DNA from: Xiphophorus maculatus
Lineage: Eukaryota; Chordata; Actinopteri; Cyprinodontiformes; Poeciliidae
Assembly: GCF_002775205.1 (NCBI RefSeq)
Contig: NC_036458.1
Coordinates: 744,983-808,982, forward strand
Reading direction: 5' to 3'
DNA: 64,000 nucleotides
Shown: positions 20,826 through 56,276 of the stretch, piece by piece
Position numbering within the stretch: the stretch's first letter is position 1
Layout of the letters: each line of letters begins with the position of its first letter
Notes under the pieces: model-generated
Database searches by the model: none
The model's input: only the letters and a program-made list of their open reading frames with translations
What the model was told of the DNA's origin: nothing
Translations under genes and position numbers: made by a program

Positions 20826-22403
20826 TGTGGAGAGTGAAGAGCGCTAAATTATAATGAATACTTATGAAATAATTAAACATTCATTTTTAAAACTGGAAAT
20901 AATTGGAAATTTATTAAATCAGTGATTCTCGAGAAGAGGGACAAAACATTAAAGCACAAAATGTGAATAAAATATACACAAAATACATTTTTTTCAAATA
21001 ACTTCCTAAACTAACCTGGGCCATGTGAACAACAATAATGTATGTTTTCCTGGTGTTTGCTGAATATTTTTTATTTTAAACATAGTAGGTGGATGGTGTC
21101 TTTAAAATCCCTTGTCCTGGACCAGAACTCAATACATTATAATAGTTTAAAACAATTAAAGGAATAGTAAGATAATATATTATGACAATTAAGTATAAAT
21201 ATTCAAATAAATAACTATAAAAGTATAAATAAATTGAATTACAAATAATTTTTTATATATTTTCCAACTCAATTGTAATTTGTCCCAAGTGTTTGTCAAT
21301 ACCGTCAGACAAAAAGAGTGTAAAAAAATTTGGCATTATTGGGGGCATCAGAACTTCTGAGGACCCCATGACGTCTTCCTTTCTCTTCCTTTGCTAACAG
21401 GGCTAGGCTAGGCTAGTTAGCTTATGTTATTCTTTAGTTTTTTCTTCTGTTTAATTCCTAAGTTGTTCGTAACAGCCATGATGTGTCAACACCATAACTG
21501 ACAATTTACAAAACTTTGATGAAGTTTTGCAAAATAAATGTTTAATTTCTGTAAACTGTAAAGATTTCCTGGACCTGATGAGCTACAATATGGCCTCCTT
21601 CAGAATAACATCATATAAATTGAGGTAGTTTGTCATTTTGTCGACTCCATCAGAGTTTTTAACTGACATTGTGACTCTTTCAGTGTTAATGTTGACTAAT
21701 CTTATTTAAATATGCAGTTAATTCATTTTAATGTATTTTACATAAATGTCATTACTTCACATGCATCAAGTTTTTCTTTTTACCCACTAGTTTGTCAAAA
21801 CCTTCAGTTCTGTGTCAACTCCCTCACATGGACTTTATGTTGTTTTTTGTTTTAAATAATATTTAATATTTATTTAGAAACATTTGTCTGTAAAACTGAG
21901 TAAAAATATCACTACTAGGGTCATTAAAAAATAATTTTATTTTTATTTTTGTCAGATGGTGATGACAAAGTTCTGGGTCAGGTCCATTGAAAATTTAATT
22001 TTCAAAAAAATGTTGCAATTGGTAGCCTGCACCTTGGCATTTTTACATTTCCAAAACATTATTTGTCATATTTGTATACATAAGCTTGAGAAATAATTTT
22101 TTAAAAAAAGGGAAAATTTAAACCCATTGTCCCACTTCTCAAGAATCACTGAAATATTGAATTAATTATATGTACCTCAATTAACTGTTTTTCATTTTAA
22201 GAACTATATTATTTCATCATTTCATAAATAATTCCATAATCCTTTGATGAAGCACAAAATGGTGGGCGGCACAATTGGGAACCCTGACATCTGATTGGCT
22301 GCTTCTGCAGAGACCCTGACGTCTCTTGGTTGCCTCAAACATATAGTAAATTAAAATGATTATTTCTTAGATTATTTTAAATTGGCACTCTTCACTCTCC
22401 ACA
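20826..22403. mobile_element. 1.6 kb long-inverted-repeat DNA element, no transposase
   Basis: The left TGTGGAGAGTGAAGAGCG and the right end (inverted TGTGGAGAGTGAAGAGTG) are near-perfect TIRs. A second inverted pair lies further in: CAGTGATTCTCGAGAAGAGG near 20922 and its inverse CAGTGATTCTTGAGAAGTGG near 22132-22151. The right arm looks longer by about 150 bp. The core has no long frame but repeats a TTTGTCRAYNCC-like word. The target duplication is unclear (TTTT possible). Confidence 0.6.
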
Positions 22404-22625
22404 GTTTTAGTTTCGACGTGTTTCCATCTCCCACATCAGCAGCTGCAGAGAGGACAATCCCAGGCCAGCCACACGGGGGCGTGCAGGAGTCGCATCAAAT
22501 GTTGGTGACGTCATTTTAGAGCCGATCTGACGTTTCCAGTCATATTGGAAAGTTTTACTGCTTTGGGCTGAAATTGGATTCCTTCGGTGTTCCTCACGGT
22601 TCTGTCCTGAGTCCGCTCATGATCT

Positions 22626-22692
22626 CCATCCATCCATCCATCCATCCATCCATCCATCCATCCATCCATCCATCCATCCATCCATCCATCCA
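22626..22692. repeat. (ATCC)n microsatellite
   Basis: About 16 perfect tetranucleotide units. Confidence 0.95.
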
Positions 22693-22749
22693 AACACAAA
22701 GCAATAATGATCCCATGACGCCACAGAGTACACTGAACAATCCTTTTCT

Positions 22750-25700
22750 TTATTAATTTTTTGTTTCATTTCAATATGTCTGTCAGGGTTTGTTTTTTTA
22801 GTTTTTATTTTAAATTAAAATTTTGACACACTTATAAAAGACAGCATCTGCATAGAGTTGTCATCTTAAAGATCCATGAAGAGAGGAAGGGCGAGGCTTG
22901 GGGGGGTAAAGGGAGGAGGGGGAGTCAGGGGGGGTTAAAGAAGGGGGGGGGGGGAATACTGGCACGTCACATGAACTAAACAGAACAGCCAACAGCAGTA
23001 CGAGAGAGGGGGCAGGAGGGGCAGGAGGGCAGCGGGGGAGGAGGGGGGACAGATCGCTTTACATTACGCTACGCACACATACACACACAAAAAAAACGGG
23101 ACACGAGTTGCATTTCCGGTCAAAGTTGCGTGCAAAGAGCGACGTCACTGTCCTCTTTCTGCGGTTTTTTACTGTGCGGACTTTTTTTTCTGATCTCCGT
23201 CTCTTCTCTGCCGTCCCCCCACCTCCTCCCCCAGCACAGCATCAGCATGCAGCCGCCTAAAACTAATAACAATAAAACAAAAACTGTGGCGTATTTCCCC
23301 CCGGATCATGGCGTCTGGACGGCGGGATTCCGCGTCGGGAGTTCCTGCTGGAGAGCGCGGCGCGTCGGCCGGCCTGGTCGCCTCTGCATGATAAGGTCAG
23401 CCCTTGTTTCTCTGAATATTGCACGCTTTGTTACGAAAGGCCTGTGTGAGGCTGGAGACCGGGCCTGGAATTGGGTGGCGACTCCGGCCGGACCGCAGAC
23501 CTCGAAGCCGCCAAACGGCCTGACCGCGTAAAGCGAAAAGAACTACAACTGGTTCACTGGGAACGTAGCTAGTTTATGCTGAGTTTAGCTAACTTTGACT
23601 AAGTTTAGCTTGCCTTTACTGAACTCAGCTAGCTTTACTTAACTTTAACTTTTGCTTAACTTAGCTAGCTTGTCCTGTTCTATGCTAGCTTGTCCTGTTC
23701 TATGCTAGCTTGTTCTGTTCTATGCTAGCTTGTCCTGTTCTATGCTAGCTTGTCCTGTTCTATGCTAGCTTGTTCTGTTCTATGCTAGCTTGTCCTGTTC
23801 TATGCTAGCTTGTTCTGTTCTATGCTAGCTTGTCCTGTTCTATGCTAGCTTGTTCTGTTCTATGCTAGCTTGTTCTGTTCTATGCTAGCTTGTCCTGGAC
23901 GGTGCTAGCTTGTCCTGTTCTATGCTAGCTTGTCCTGGACTTAGCTTTTGCATCCCTTTGACGACTTCAAGAAACCAGCGTCACAATCTCCTCCAGGAAC
24001 TCCTCTGGGAATAAAAAATTGGGAAAGTTGGTTAGTAGGAAGACTGTGGTGGAGTTCTGAAGTACGTAACTCGGATTTAAAGCTAGTTTTAGTCTACTGG
24101 TGTCTAGTGAGAGCATGAAGATCAGCAAGAAAGTCCCTTTGCTTTGGTGGATGTGTGCTTTTTCTCTAAAGTTGATGCGTACCACCACCACCGATTCTGT
24201 CTCAGAGTTGCTGATCCCAGTCCACCTGACCTGTAGTTTACAGACTGTCTGGGCACTTTCATTTGGATATGGCTATGAACTGGTTGGACTGAGTCGGTTT
24301 TAGAGGACTGGGTGCAGGCTAAGTGGGAACCAGACAGGAAAAGGTCGGATGTTTGGCGGAATGAGGCGGAGAGACGACGTCCGACAGAGAGGTGGTGACC
24401 CTGAACAGGACTTCCAGAGGGACCAGGGCGTGGCTTCTAAGGCCCTGGAGGCGGGGTTTAGTTTCCTAATATGGAGGGAAGCACTTTCATCAGAGGAGCC
24501 AGTGGGCGGGGCCTCTGGATTTGGGGTTATGGACGGAGGAGCGGCTGTGAGCAGACAAAGCGTCCAGACTGAGCGAGGCGGAGAACGACGGCGATGGAAG
24601 CTACACGGCGCCGTCTCTCTGCCGCCGACGGAGAGCGGAGGGGCGGGGCTTAGGACACGCAACGTCCGGGAAATAAAAGCAGCGAAAAAGGACAGACATC
24701 GAAATGCTTGTCAACTTTGACGGGAATAAATATCTCAGTAGATTTATACATAGACATGCAAGTCATTTTTTCTCTCTTTGAAGTTATTTACAATAATTAC
24801 AGAACACAAAGATTCCAGTTTCAGTTTGACAAAATTGCGAGCATTCAATATTCAATATTACTACTATTATTTATGATAACATAACTCCTTTTGTATTTCT
24901 TTAAATCAAGGAATCGTGGTAACCTCCCTTTTTAAAAGTTTTTCTGTTTGATCACTTTGTGTGAAGCCGTTCACTCCTCCTGGGTTTTTGCAAATGTTTT
25001 TCTGCATTTTATTTGCCTTTTATGGTTAGAATTATAATAACAACAACAACTATAATAATAATAATGTTATTTAAGTGTATTTCTTAATATGGCAGGGACT
25101 ATGTGGGTGTGGTCTATCTATTTGACCCCTCCCCTAACTCCTCCCACTCAGGAAATAAAAACACTGATAGAAACCAAATACTGTCTCGCTTGATGAAGAG
25201 AGCAAAGAGACGTTTGGATCAAGCATAAAAAAATCAGATCAGTTCAAAACAAGTCACAGCTTTTACTGCAACAAAAAAAATCAAAGTTTTCATGTAATCA
25301 GAGCAGGAAGCGCAGCAGGCTTTGTTTCCGAAAATCTTCCCATGAAGACAAAAATCATTGCAGAGCGGGTTCTGGTCCGACAAATGAGGAGGTAAAAAGT
25401 AGGACTGACTCATGTTTACTTCAAGCAAAATGACGATAACGGTTTGCCGCGCGTCTGGAGAAACACGGCGGGTTGTTTGGCTAACAGAGAGTCGATCTTT
25501 GGAGCCTCTGCGCCGCGACCGAGCCCCTCAGGATGATCCACTTCCTGCTCGCTCGCTTCCTGCTCTGACAGAAAAACGGCACCACGCCCACAGAAGCAGT
25601 AATGGCACGCGGCCATGTACACAGTCATACAAACGGCGTACGTTGGTGTAAGATTTACATGAAAATATTCATATATTGTTGTTTATATATTAGTCTTTCG

Positions 25701-28700
25701 TCACGCCGCGGACAACGCTCGCTGGCAGTTTGTGGAGCTGGAATATCTCAATGTTTTTATTTTAAACTTTCTCCTGGAAAACATCTGAATTATGCAAACA
25801 TCTGGATACACATGCACATCTGCAACAAACCGCATGTTTGCAAACAGATTAATTTGTATTAATTCATGTTTCTCCAAGGTGGGACATCAGGTAGAGATGA
25901 GAAAGTTTTCTGCAACAATCCGAGGTCCGTTCCTGTCTACGTTCTCTTTTGGTTAAAATCATTTATAAATTCTCGTCTTCTAAAAGTTCTCCGGTGTTAG
26001 CGGTTAGGAAGGAGATGCAGAATATTTGGTTAACGGATCTCGGGTTATTTTTCAGCCTCAAAGCAACAGAAAACTGGCCTTTCTGGTAGATATCCTGGAA
26101 TTAAGTTGAACTTTGAATTTAATTTATATATTTTCCCACAAATTTACACATAAATATACATCAGAAATAACAATAATCTATAATTTTAATAATTTTGTTT
26201 TGCTCCTGCCGCAGCAGCGCGTTGATCCGGAGGTGTGAAGACGACTGATTAGCTGTACAGGAAAACAAAATGACACCAAAACAACAAGAACAAGAGCAGT
26301 TATTGAATAGAAGAAGCACCACCGTTGTCTCCGGTTATGATTATGTGCCATATTTTCCACTAATCAGACCACAAACTAGCATCTACAGGAGAAGAGGAAC
26401 TGGAGGCAGACATTGTTCAGATTGGTCGGATCAACTTGTGCAGGGAAAGACCATCATGCAGTGAGGGCTGGTGGTGTGTGGGGGGGATCAGGGCAGGCTT
26501 TTCACTTTTAGTTTAGCTTTTTTTAAATTGCTGTATCTGTTTGAGGAACGTCTCGGTGTAAACTTCACTTGCTTTGTGCTCTTCGATTCTAGCGGCGGAC
26601 ATTTTGAGAACACGAGTGGGAGGGAGAAGGCTTTGGTTTGAATCAAACAAACAGTGAACATCGCGTACATTTAGGGCTCTGATCCTCTTAGTCGCAATTT
26701 TTTAACAACTTGTGAAAACAGCTGCAACCCGGCGGACTGCAGTCTTTGCACGTTGAAACGAACCCGTGCTGCCAACACACGCTCACAAACGCGCCGTCTT
26801 CACCGAAGACGCAGGGAAACATGCTGCACACGCACAACGATGGGTGGAGGAGCAACCGGAGAGCAGCCTACAGGCGATTTCTCAGCAAACAAAGGGTGGA
26901 GTAAACAAGCCCAGCAGATAAAGGCGGGGTGAAATCCAGCGAGAAGTCCAGATGGACCTGAATGACCGAAGCTGACGGGAGTTTAGCCTTTCACATTTAA
27001 ATAAAACACTCAATTATGTTCCAACAAAACGCGTCTAACAGAAATACTGAAACGCAGATCAATTAGTAACAGGTAATAAGTTGTGGCTAGTAGCTAATGT
27101 GCTAATCAAACAGGTCCGATGAGTGGTAAAGTGCACGGTAAGGAGGGCGGGGTGGGGTACAAAAACACCTTCATGCAAACTCCACAACGCTTTGCATGCC
27201 TTTTTTATTATTAACGTTATAATTATTACACACAGCAGGATGGAGGGGAAGGTCAGACTCCCAATACACGTCGCCATCTTTTTATACAACCAAACGACTA
27301 CAACACAAGACAAGAGGACCGGGAGGGCCGGACACTCGGGCGAACCGACCCTCTGAATCATTTTGGTGACGTCGTTGTGGTTCGATGTGTTTTCAGGGGC
27401 CTGATGGATGAAACAGGAACTTTACAGAAAATATAGACACAAAACACAACGTCATTGTCAACAAACTGGCTGGTGCTTTGACGGCATCCTTACACCGCTG
27501 ATGTTCATCCACCTCAACCACCACCAGGACAACCATCAACTGTCCAATAGACCATGGCGCTGAGGGAAGGAAAGCGCAGCTAACTTTTAAAAAAATCTGA
27601 TGCATGAAGTTACAATGAGATTTTGACTCGCTAAGTCATTAAATCCACTTCGGTTTACTTTTATTTACCTGTTGGAAACCACTAAAAACCAACGACAACA
27701 GCTGAGAAAGGGTCCAATCATCCTGAATCTACAGATGGTCCGTTTGAGAGATTTGTTGGATTTTGCTGCTGGGAGAAGAGGGTGACATTTTGGTGAACAC
27801 AGCAGTTTTGGTTTATTGAAGCCAAAGAATAAATTAAATAGACCCCAATCTTCTCCAAACCTGAAACTAGAACATCAAGCGCATCACAGACATCTAAAGC
27901 TAACAATGCTAACTTCTACATCTCAAGAAAAAACACGTTTTCCACTAAACAACGACTATGTCCTGGACTCTGTGTATTGAAGCTTATTGCTCTGGCAGAG
28001 AGTGCGGAGGGATCTGAAGGTGGTTTTTCCTCCAGCGTAGGCCTCAACAGAAGTACGATAACCTCCGTATCACAGAGCCTGAGCGCATTCCTCCAGAAAC
28101 CTCAAACCCAACCAGCGTCCTGGCAAATCATGAACACCTCACCAAACATTTCCGAATAGAACAGCAACGTTTCAGACTGGGTATTATAAAAAGCTCAGTC
28201 TGAACAGATTCCTAGCGACTCAGTAGAAGCTTTATTAATGGAAGAATCCCTCAGAGTTCGGATAATCTGAGCAAATTTGTCAAATGTGACATTTTTAAAA
28301 CATATGCAGGTAAAGATTTCCACGAGCTGCCATGAGACTGCATCACTCTGTGAAACAACAATTTGTCCGGCCATTTTCAGCTTTTCGTCCAGTACTGCTA
28401 CCTTTTCAATAAACCCCAGGTTTCAAACACAGTGAAACGTTCCTACAGCATTTATGTTCTTAGTATTGTAAAACCTGGGAATTTGTCCCAGTGAGTCCAA
28501 CACTGCTAACTCTAATAGCTAGCTGAAATTAGCTAGTGGTTCCTCATAGTTAGTTTGCATTCTTTGGGCAATGGGTAGGTTGCTACTGCAAACACAGCAA
28601 AAAACCTGTTTAAACTCACATTTTTACTGCAGGTATTATTTAATTATTAGCTAAAATTTCTTATCCAGGTTAACAAGGATTCACTTCCAAATTAATTTGG

Positions 28701-30768
28701 CTCACAATTACAGACTAATAAAGTACAAAATACGACACATAAATACTTTTTGTGTGGTAAAATCAAATGTTTTTACCAATATCTTTCCTTTAAGTTAGAC
28801 TTAGCCAATGATTTGCAAGAATTATCTCTTTTTTTAGCTAAAGTCTATGATTAGCTAAAATGATCCCCAAGTTTAACAAGGATTAGCTTCCAAATTAGCA
28901 TAATGTGGTTCACAGTTGAAGGCTAACAATCAAATAAATACTTTTTATTCCGTATAATTAAATATCTTTACTTCCTCTAAAATTAGAATTAGCTTATAAT
29001 TAACAATAATTAGCTTCCAGACTGGCTACTTTTGGTGAGGCTAGAATTGGCTTATAAAATTTCAAGGATTAGCTTAGCTAGAAATAGTTTTCAATAATTT
29101 AAAAAGTAATTTTCTTGCTATGTTGCTACGAGCCACAAACCCTTTGTTGTATTTCTGAAATCTTTTCTGCCATACTGGGCCGGACACCACAAATGCCTTT
29201 CACAGATTTTAGAAAAAGTTTCTAGAAAACAGAAGATAAATCTTCAATAAGCTTCTACACAACCTACACAAACACAAGCTAATTCTACACCATGCAAAGC
29301 AGCTCAGACTAACCCTAACACTGGCAGTAACACAACATTCATGGGGTCTGTCTATGTCAGAAGTTAAAACATAAATGACATGTTCATGTTGTGAATGAAT
29401 GTGTGTCACGTTGATCCACCTTCCAGGGAAATGCACCCATAGAGAATGTGAAATGGCCGTAGAAGCTGCCGTACTCCTAGTCCGGGCGGTTGGAGCATCC
29501 TGTCTCGGCATGCAGAGAGGAGTGATGCTCCTTTCACATTATCTACAGGAATGCCTTCATGTGTGGCAACCGAAACATCACAGCTTTTCCAACACAAACA
29601 CCGGAGACACGTCGGATCGCACAAACTCAACGTTAACACAATGTTAAGCAGATACAGCACAGGATACGTCACGCACACACCGGAACAGCAGCACGACAAA
29701 AGCAACAAACGCTCGCCATCGAAACACAAAACGGCCACAGGACCATTGCCACACCCGGGTAACTGGTTTCGCCTGCTTGTTGGTTTTGATGCGTTTCCGT
29801 TATTTTTTGTTGACTCCTCGAGAAGAGCAGCTTGAGGATGACGGCCCTGGCTTTTAACAGATTCTCATTGGCTATCTCTGTGTTGGTAGGCGGGACAAGT
29901 CGTCTTTCTTGTATCTAAACTGCATAGATTAACTGTCCATCTCCACCCAGCCCTCAGGTATCACTTTGTCGCCTATGCTGGCCAATCAGAATAACCAGGA
30001 CGGTCAGAGGCCCTCCCTCCCCAACTCTTTGGTTGGATCGATGCAACAGTCAGGGGAGTCTGACCTCCCCCTTGTCAACGCGGTGTTTTCCCAACCGCAG
30101 CCGGCTGTGAAAACATCTGCTAAGGGTCCAATCGGTCTCCGGTACCAGGCTGGCCGAGGCGAATGATGGGGCAAAGCAGCCAATGAGAGGCGGACTAGCT
30201 GACAGCGAGGCACAACATTAACGTCGTTCTCCAACTTCTGCAACCTTCGGGTTTTCTACATCTATGCATTAGCTGTTTGTTTTCTGAAATGAACGTGAGG
30301 AACCCGAATGACAGATTTGTCCCGCAGGACTCCCACCCAGCAGCCGTCACTGTCCTCGGAGACTCCCAAAAAAACAAACAAGGAACTTCAAAACATAGGA
30401 AAACAGCCAAACAAACAACAAAGTAAAAGTTATATTAGAGGTTATCATTTTTTACAGGTAGCTAACCCACGTGTTGCTTCATATGTTCAATACATTTACA
30501 TAAATAGGTTTATTTTTCCCTCTCTTGTTGTGTGGATAAGTCACCTATAATGTGGTGTTACTGTGTTTTCTTCTTAGCTTTTTGTACCCCGCCCAAACCC
30601 GTGGTGTTTCCTCTTATTTGTGATTGGATTATCTCTTCCTAGCTGATTGGTTGTCGGTCTTGCATTTGTGTTTCAAGTTTTTTGTGTTGTCGTTGCTGTT
30701 TCTTTTCTCTGCTGGCTGTCGGTCAGTCGGTCGGCATCAGTCATCATGGCAGCAGGTGGAGGAACGTC
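22750..30768 (-). other. Probable long stx1b 3' UTR and downstream DNA
   Basis: This follows the stx1b stop on the minus strand. I recognise no exon of any gene on either strand over 8 kb. Minus-strand AATAAA hexamers near 22749-22755 and within 22795-22815 mark a possible end. Vertebrate neuronal syntaxin mRNAs do have long 3' UTRs, but 8 kb is only an inference; earlier ends are possible. The block includes G-rich runs near 22900-23060, a CpG-rich patch (23100-23530) and a 20-bp minisatellite (23664-23940). Confidence 0.35.
23664..23940. repeat. 20-bp minisatellite, about 14 copies
   Basis: The unit is GCTAGCTTGTYCTGTTCTAT. Two variants (TGTCC and TGTTC) are interspersed, and one unit near 23890-23905 carries GGACGGT instead. 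Degenerate GCTAGCTT-like words extend upstream to about 23560, where the array may have started. Confidence 0.95.
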
Positions 30769-51864
<21,096 letters not shown>

Positions 51865-52730
51865 TCAGAGCTTTTCTTTCTCTGCTGCGTCTCTTTGGAT
51901 CGTTTGTCCTGAACTGACCATCGGTTTAATTTCCATCAGCTGGATCTATTCCTGTCAATATGTCGGCAGCCTCCAGAGAAATCTGTCCTTAAAATCTTTT
52001 TCTCTGTCGAGCCTCAAACCTCTGAACTGGATTTAATGGATCCATATTTCAAACGATCCATGAAGTCAATAAGTGAGTCTGGGGAGAAGCTCACTGCTGG
52101 AAACGTTGAATAATTAAACATGTGAAAGGACAGAAGGTCAGAGGATCCTGGTGCTTCTAGAAAATCAGTTCAGCAAACTGGCCACTGATCTTTCAGGGTC
52201 TTGATGTTCTGGTTCTGACTCAGATTACATTTGTTGACCCGCTGCTGATTTGGAGGCTCAGTTCAAACCTGTTTTATTCTGAATTTGCTCAGAAACGAGC
52301 TGGAAACATGGCGGCGACGGGCAAACGGCCTCCGAGGATCAGGCGGCTGCTGGCCGCTGATAAAGTCCAGCCGCCCAATCAGCTTCCTCCGTCAGCGACA
52401 ACCAAACGGTTCTGTGTGTCGGGTCGCCTGGAGATTATCAGCTGGGACAGAGGAGCAAGGCCTGATGGGAAATATTTCACCTCCTTAGCGGGTATTTATT
52501 GACCTGAACAGAACCAGTAGTTTTGTCCCAACGATCAGAAGTAAACCGGGTTGAAAGCAGACGGAGCTGAACTGGGTCAGACCGGGCCACAAGCAGAAGG
52601 TTCTGCTGAGGTTTTGGGTTTTACTGGAGCTTTTTTCAATTGGATCTTACAGAATCTAACTGGATCTATATGGTGCTCACTGGTTCTGACAAGATCTAAA
52701 TGTATCTGTCCTTCAGCAAACATCATCCCC

Positions 52731-52790
52731 AATCCCAGCCAATCCCATTCAATCCCAGCCAATCCCATTCAATCCCAGCCAATCCCATTC
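52731..52790. repeat. 20-bp tandem repeat, three copies
   Basis: Three identical copies of AATCCCAGCCAATCCCATTC, itself built of two related 10-mers. Confidence 0.95.
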
Positions 52791-55700
52791 AATCCATTTC
52801 ATTCCAGCCAGGCAGCTTCAGACTCGGATCATGTCTCATTCAAGCCGTTTCCAAGGATCTCTGTAGATTTCTTCAGAGATCCTTATCTGAAACCCAGATG
52901 TTCAGAACCGACCCAAACAGCTGCTGGTGAAACCTGAACAGATTTTTGATCTAAATCTTTTTTTTTCATTGGATCTTTTAGTTTTCTGCTCCGCAACGAG
53001 GCGGGTTCAAGGTTCCTGGTTCATGTTGGTGTCCAGCGTTCACTTCAGGTAGAAACGGAAAAAGGAAACCTTCAGCTGTATCATGTTGTGCAGAGCAGAG
53101 CGCTAACATGTCCGTTCTGCAGATGGTTTGTGGTTCCTGATCGCTTGGGGCCAAAATGCAGCTCATCTGAAACTGGGTCGTTCTACTTCTTCATTTCACA
53201 GCTTTAAAAATAATGACTAACAAGCTGCAGATCCGCAGGCGGCGCCGACTCCATCATCCTGCCACAGGCAGCAGGTTTTAGCGGAAATGACTCAACATGC
53301 TGCGCTGACGTCAGACTCCTTAAAACGTCCAGCTTTCTGTCCTCGGACTGTTCAAGCCGTCGGTCCAAAACCTTCTGGGTTCGGATCTGGTTTCAGGGTT
53401 CAGTTTGGGTCGGGCTTCAGGGCCAGAAAACGCAGCAGCGTGTCATCGAGTGTCTGACTCAGACAGGGTCCCTGAAGGCACCGCGGGCCCCTCCCAGTGG
53501 AAATCCTCCGCAGACGATGTGACGGCAGAGGACTCGATAACCTTCAGAGAATCAGCTGATCTGAGAGACTCCAGGAGATAGACCGAGCCCAGACCGATAC
53601 CGCCTCCGATAAACAGCAGCGCCATCAGGAAAATTAGGTTAGAGGAAAAACTCTAGCCTAAGAAAATACCAGAACTAAATACGCAATAAAAATAAAACCA
53701 AAACGGTCAACCAGAAAAATATAAGAATCCTAGAAGCAGAAGGAAAAAATAAATAAACCTAAACATTTAAAATTTAACATCAACAATTTCTTACACAGAA
53801 AAAAAAGTTATAATAATTTTTAAAAAATACAAATATCAACTGAAATATGAGATTTATCACAAATAAATCTGGATATAAAAAATAGACTGATAAAGTAAAA
53901 AACTGTTCACCATAAAACCAATTAAAGCTAAAGCTGAGATTTATTATTAGAATTAAAACATAACTCAATGTAAAAACACTCAGTTAAATAAAAATATTCT
54001 GAGATAAAACAGCTGAGTGACATCAACCGAACCGGATCCAGAACCAGAACTGAGCCGCAGCACATAAAGCCACGTGGCCCGGTTCTGCAGAACCTCAGGA
54101 CTGTTTCTAAAGACTATGCACCGCCTGATGGGGGCGCTGCTGCAGACTCTACTGACCCTGATGGGCCCAAATCTGGTTCCTCTGGGAACTTCCAACAACC
54201 AGAACAACACAGAGATCCAACAGATCCCGAGCAGAACCGGGGGCAGTGTCCAAGACGGAATCAGATCCAATTGATTCCAGGATTTAGACAGAATTAATAT
54301 CTGGAGACGATTCCATTGCAGCAGAGAGGGAGGATGAGGATGATGATGATGATGGAGGAAGCTCAGACTGGACCTGCTGGTTCTGGTTCTGTCAGTGATT
54401 TAAGGGAATAAAGTTTTTCTTCTTTTAATCACTAAATAGAGCCGAACATTAACGCCTTAATTTCAATTAATGAATTTAAAAATGAAATTAATCTCATTTT
54501 CTTTTAACACACAAAAGTTCCAGCAGGAACCTTTGTACAGCTGTGTTTCTGGTGGGACCGTAAATCTGACGCACAAGCGATTCCTGATCCGATGAAGCCA
54601 TTTTGGTTCTGGTTCTCTGAATTAAAATGTGGAAAAATCCTCAAAGTTAAACTGGGATTATGGAAAAAACAGGAAAACGGATCAGAGTGATGACCGGGTC
54701 GGGTAAAGTCCGGCTTCCTGTGACCCGGTTCTGATGGACCGGAGAAATTATTAAAGTTGTTCTACATTTCCACTGATGTTCTGTTAAAACTTTAAACTTT
54801 TTCCAGGAAGAGAGAAAATGTTTGAAAATGAATAAAGTGAATTAAAACTGCAGCTTTTCTGCCGTTTTAATAAAAGGATCTTAAATCATCTTCTGCAGCA
54901 ACAAACATCATAATCAGACGATTTTAACACTTTATTGAGTTCAGATTGAATCAGGAGGAACTGAGCCGCCGTCCCGTCTCTCCTCTTCCTCCTCTTCCTC
55001 GCGTCTCGGCTCTGCTCTCACGTCACACACGCTCACATCAGGAGGCTGACCTCAGGTGTCACAGCGAGCTCTGATGCCAGCAGAGTGTGTTTGCATGCAT
55101 GGACACACACTCTGCATACGCATGTGTGTGAGCAGCAAAGCACGCCTGCAGCATTTTACCCACAATCCTCTGGGAGCGCTGGCTCTTCCCAGAGTCCATC
55201 TGTGCTTCCAGTCTCCCACTTTCACAGCCAACAGGAATCTTTCCTGTTTCCTGCTGATCCGGACGCTCAGAATTCAGAGGCTGTCAGGAGCTCCTGAATG
55301 CACCACCAGAACTGCATCAGCAGAGCGCGCGACTTAATGATCGGGTCTTCAGAACCAGAACCAGTGAAAATCCTCAGGATTCTGCAGTGAGAACCGAAAC
55401 CGGACCGAAGGTTTTCGCTTCAGCTGCAGAGACGATCTGAATCTCCAAACAAACTAGAAAACGACAAAGTGACTCCAAAGATGAACCAAAAGTTTCAAAA
55501 GGTGCAAAACAGAAAAACAAGGAAAAGCTTCCAGAATAAAATACAACCAAAAAATCCTGCAGAGAAAATAACAGATTGAAAAACAGTATTTTAAAAGTTG
55601 AAAAAAGAAGCAGAGCTTCCAAAAACCGTCTGAAAGTGGAAAAGCTCAAGGAGAGGCTGATGGAGTCGTTTCTCCGCTTCTTTGCTGTTTTCAGATCCTG

Positions 55701-56276
55701 ATCCTGAATCCGTTCCAGGGTTCAACTCCTCCCACGTCCTCTGGCGCTTCATCCAGCTGCTGCTGGAAAACGAGCCGACCCCCAATCTGACCGAACCTTT
55801 CAGAGAAACTAACGATTCTGAAAACTTTAACAAATATCCATTTATTTAAACTGGGACCAGGATTTTAATGTGTAAATTTTGATTTATTAATTGCACAGAA
55901 TTTGATTCATGGAAGTTTTTTGGGTTTTTTTCCCCATATTTTCCATAGAAAAGTCCAGAACCGGAACCTTTAAATATTTGCTTGTTTCTGGCGACTGTAA
56001 ATCTGACGCACAAGCAGCATCCGCTGACAGTGACGGACGATGTCTTTAGTATTTGATGCTCCATGAAAACCCGGATCCACAATCATCTGAGAAAAAACGA
56101 AAAATCATCTGGAGTTTCTGCAAAATGCAAAAACCTTTTCTCCATGTTTGAAAAGTCAGTAAATTGATCACAAATGATCTAAAACTTATTAGGAATCTTC
56201 TGAAAACATTAAGAACTTAGCTTACCTGGCGTCAGAGCTAGCCAGTTAGCTTCACTAATACTTCCAAAGCCTAGAC

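Larger units (their letters stand above)
20101..22740. other. Convergent znf646/stx1b intergenic DNA
   Basis: AT-rich, no gene recognised. It is dominated by a long inverted-repeat element (20826-22403) and ends in an (ATCC)n run. Confidence 0.6.

Noticed and set aside
52285..52502. Short frame starting MAATGKRPPRIRRLL
   Set aside because: Unknown, short, no splice support or family match; likely chance within intron 1.
55591..55833. MKRQRTWEELNP frame as a possible stx1b first exon
   Set aside because: Only a passing likeness to the expected N-peptide, and no GT donor at the right codon.
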